From contig WFMF01000431.1 in NCBI GenBank assembly GCA_011033025.1, forward strand, positions 7,232-71,231: DNA of 64,000 nt. Reading direction: 5' to 3'. The position numbers were made by a program, and so were the translations under genes. Below are positions 63,738 to 64,000 of the stretch, in pieces. This DNA is from Beroe forskalii (Eukaryota > Ctenophora > Nuda > Beroida > Beroidae). How positions within the stretch are numbered: position 1 is the first letter of the stretch; each line of letters opens with the position of its first letter. The notes below the pieces were generated by a model, which saw only the letters and a list, made by a program, of their open reading frames with translations, had not been told where the DNA came from and did no database searches.

Positions 63738-63970
63738 AGAGTTAGTTAGGTGGGGGGGGGGTTAGTTACAGGGGGGGTTAGTTACAGAGGGGGAGGGTAG
63801 TTACAGGGGGGGTAGTTAGTGATAGTCAGGTAGGATACCCGCTCATCTGCCTCAGTTACAGGGGACGATACTCTGAGTAGAGAAGGGGTCAGTTACAAGG
63901 GGGATTAGCTACAGGGGGGGGGGGGCGGGGTAGTTGCAGGGGGGCGGGGGTAGTTGCAGGGGGATGGAGT
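63738..63970. repeat. G-rich repeat with a partial duplicate of the adjacent Ig exon
   Basis: GTTAGTTACAGGGGGGG words alternate with a 75-bp near copy (63814-63888) of the exon start and acceptor at 63664-63737 (GTCAGGTAGGATACCCGCTC and CATCTGCCTCAG). Confidence 0.88.
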
Positions 63971-64000
63971 AGTGGGTGCAGATTATGATAATGAGAATCA

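Overview
The window is nuclear DNA of an animal (metazoan). Evidence: GT-AG spliced genes, two Pol III tRNA genes, integrin-linked kinase, a class A GPCR, a multi-Ig protein, a zona-pellucida (ZP) domain protein, AT-rich introns and many eukaryotic transposons. It does not look vertebrate; I cannot fix the phylum from sequence alone. A marine invertebrate, perhaps early-branching, is a guess.

Layout. 1-2.4 kb: repeats. 2.4-3.9 kb (+): ZP-domain protein. 5.0-9.4 kb: a nest of tiny GC-rich inverted-repeat elements with 9-bp target duplications. 9.9-27.3 kb (-): complete ribose-phosphate pyrophosphokinase gene, 318 codons in 8 exons, with two alternative last exons 5 kb apart; its introns hold a hAT-like element, a Harbinger-like MITE and a LINE tail. 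27.4-30.1 kb: LINE and retroelement remnants plus more GC-rich elements. 31.5-32.36 kb: an 869-bp almost perfect palindrome. 32.5-38.3 kb (+): integrin-linked kinase, exons 1-7, with no C-lobe found. 39.6-40.8 kb (-): a small spliced gene for a secreted peptide precursor, with two tRNA-Thr(AGT) genes in its last intron. 41.3-43.8 kb and 48.5-51.7 kb: two large foldback elements with tandem-repeat arms or cores; a third long-inverted-repeat element lies at 45.5-47.1 kb. 53.8-63.7 kb (-): an Ig-superfamily gene running off the right end, each Ig domain split by an intron. A class A GPCR (55.8-58.8 kb, +) lies inside one of its introns on the opposite strand.

Two themes are unusual. First, three families of 31-103 bp GC-rich elements (called A, B and C here) insert into and next to one another, always with about 9-bp duplications, nested up to three deep. 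Second, tandem duplications repeatedly begin exactly at splice junctions (ILK, GPCR, Ig gene). They multiply donors or acceptors, in one case add an in-frame 15-residue repeat to a receptor loop, and in another leave an intron flanked by an 18-bp direct repeat, as expected if it arose by duplication.

The genes do not form a pathway. PRPS is housekeeping; ILK, the Ig protein and the ZP protein are adhesion or matrix proteins; the GPCR and the peptide precursor are signalling genes. Exon coordinates were read by eye from splice consensus, frame and family similarity.
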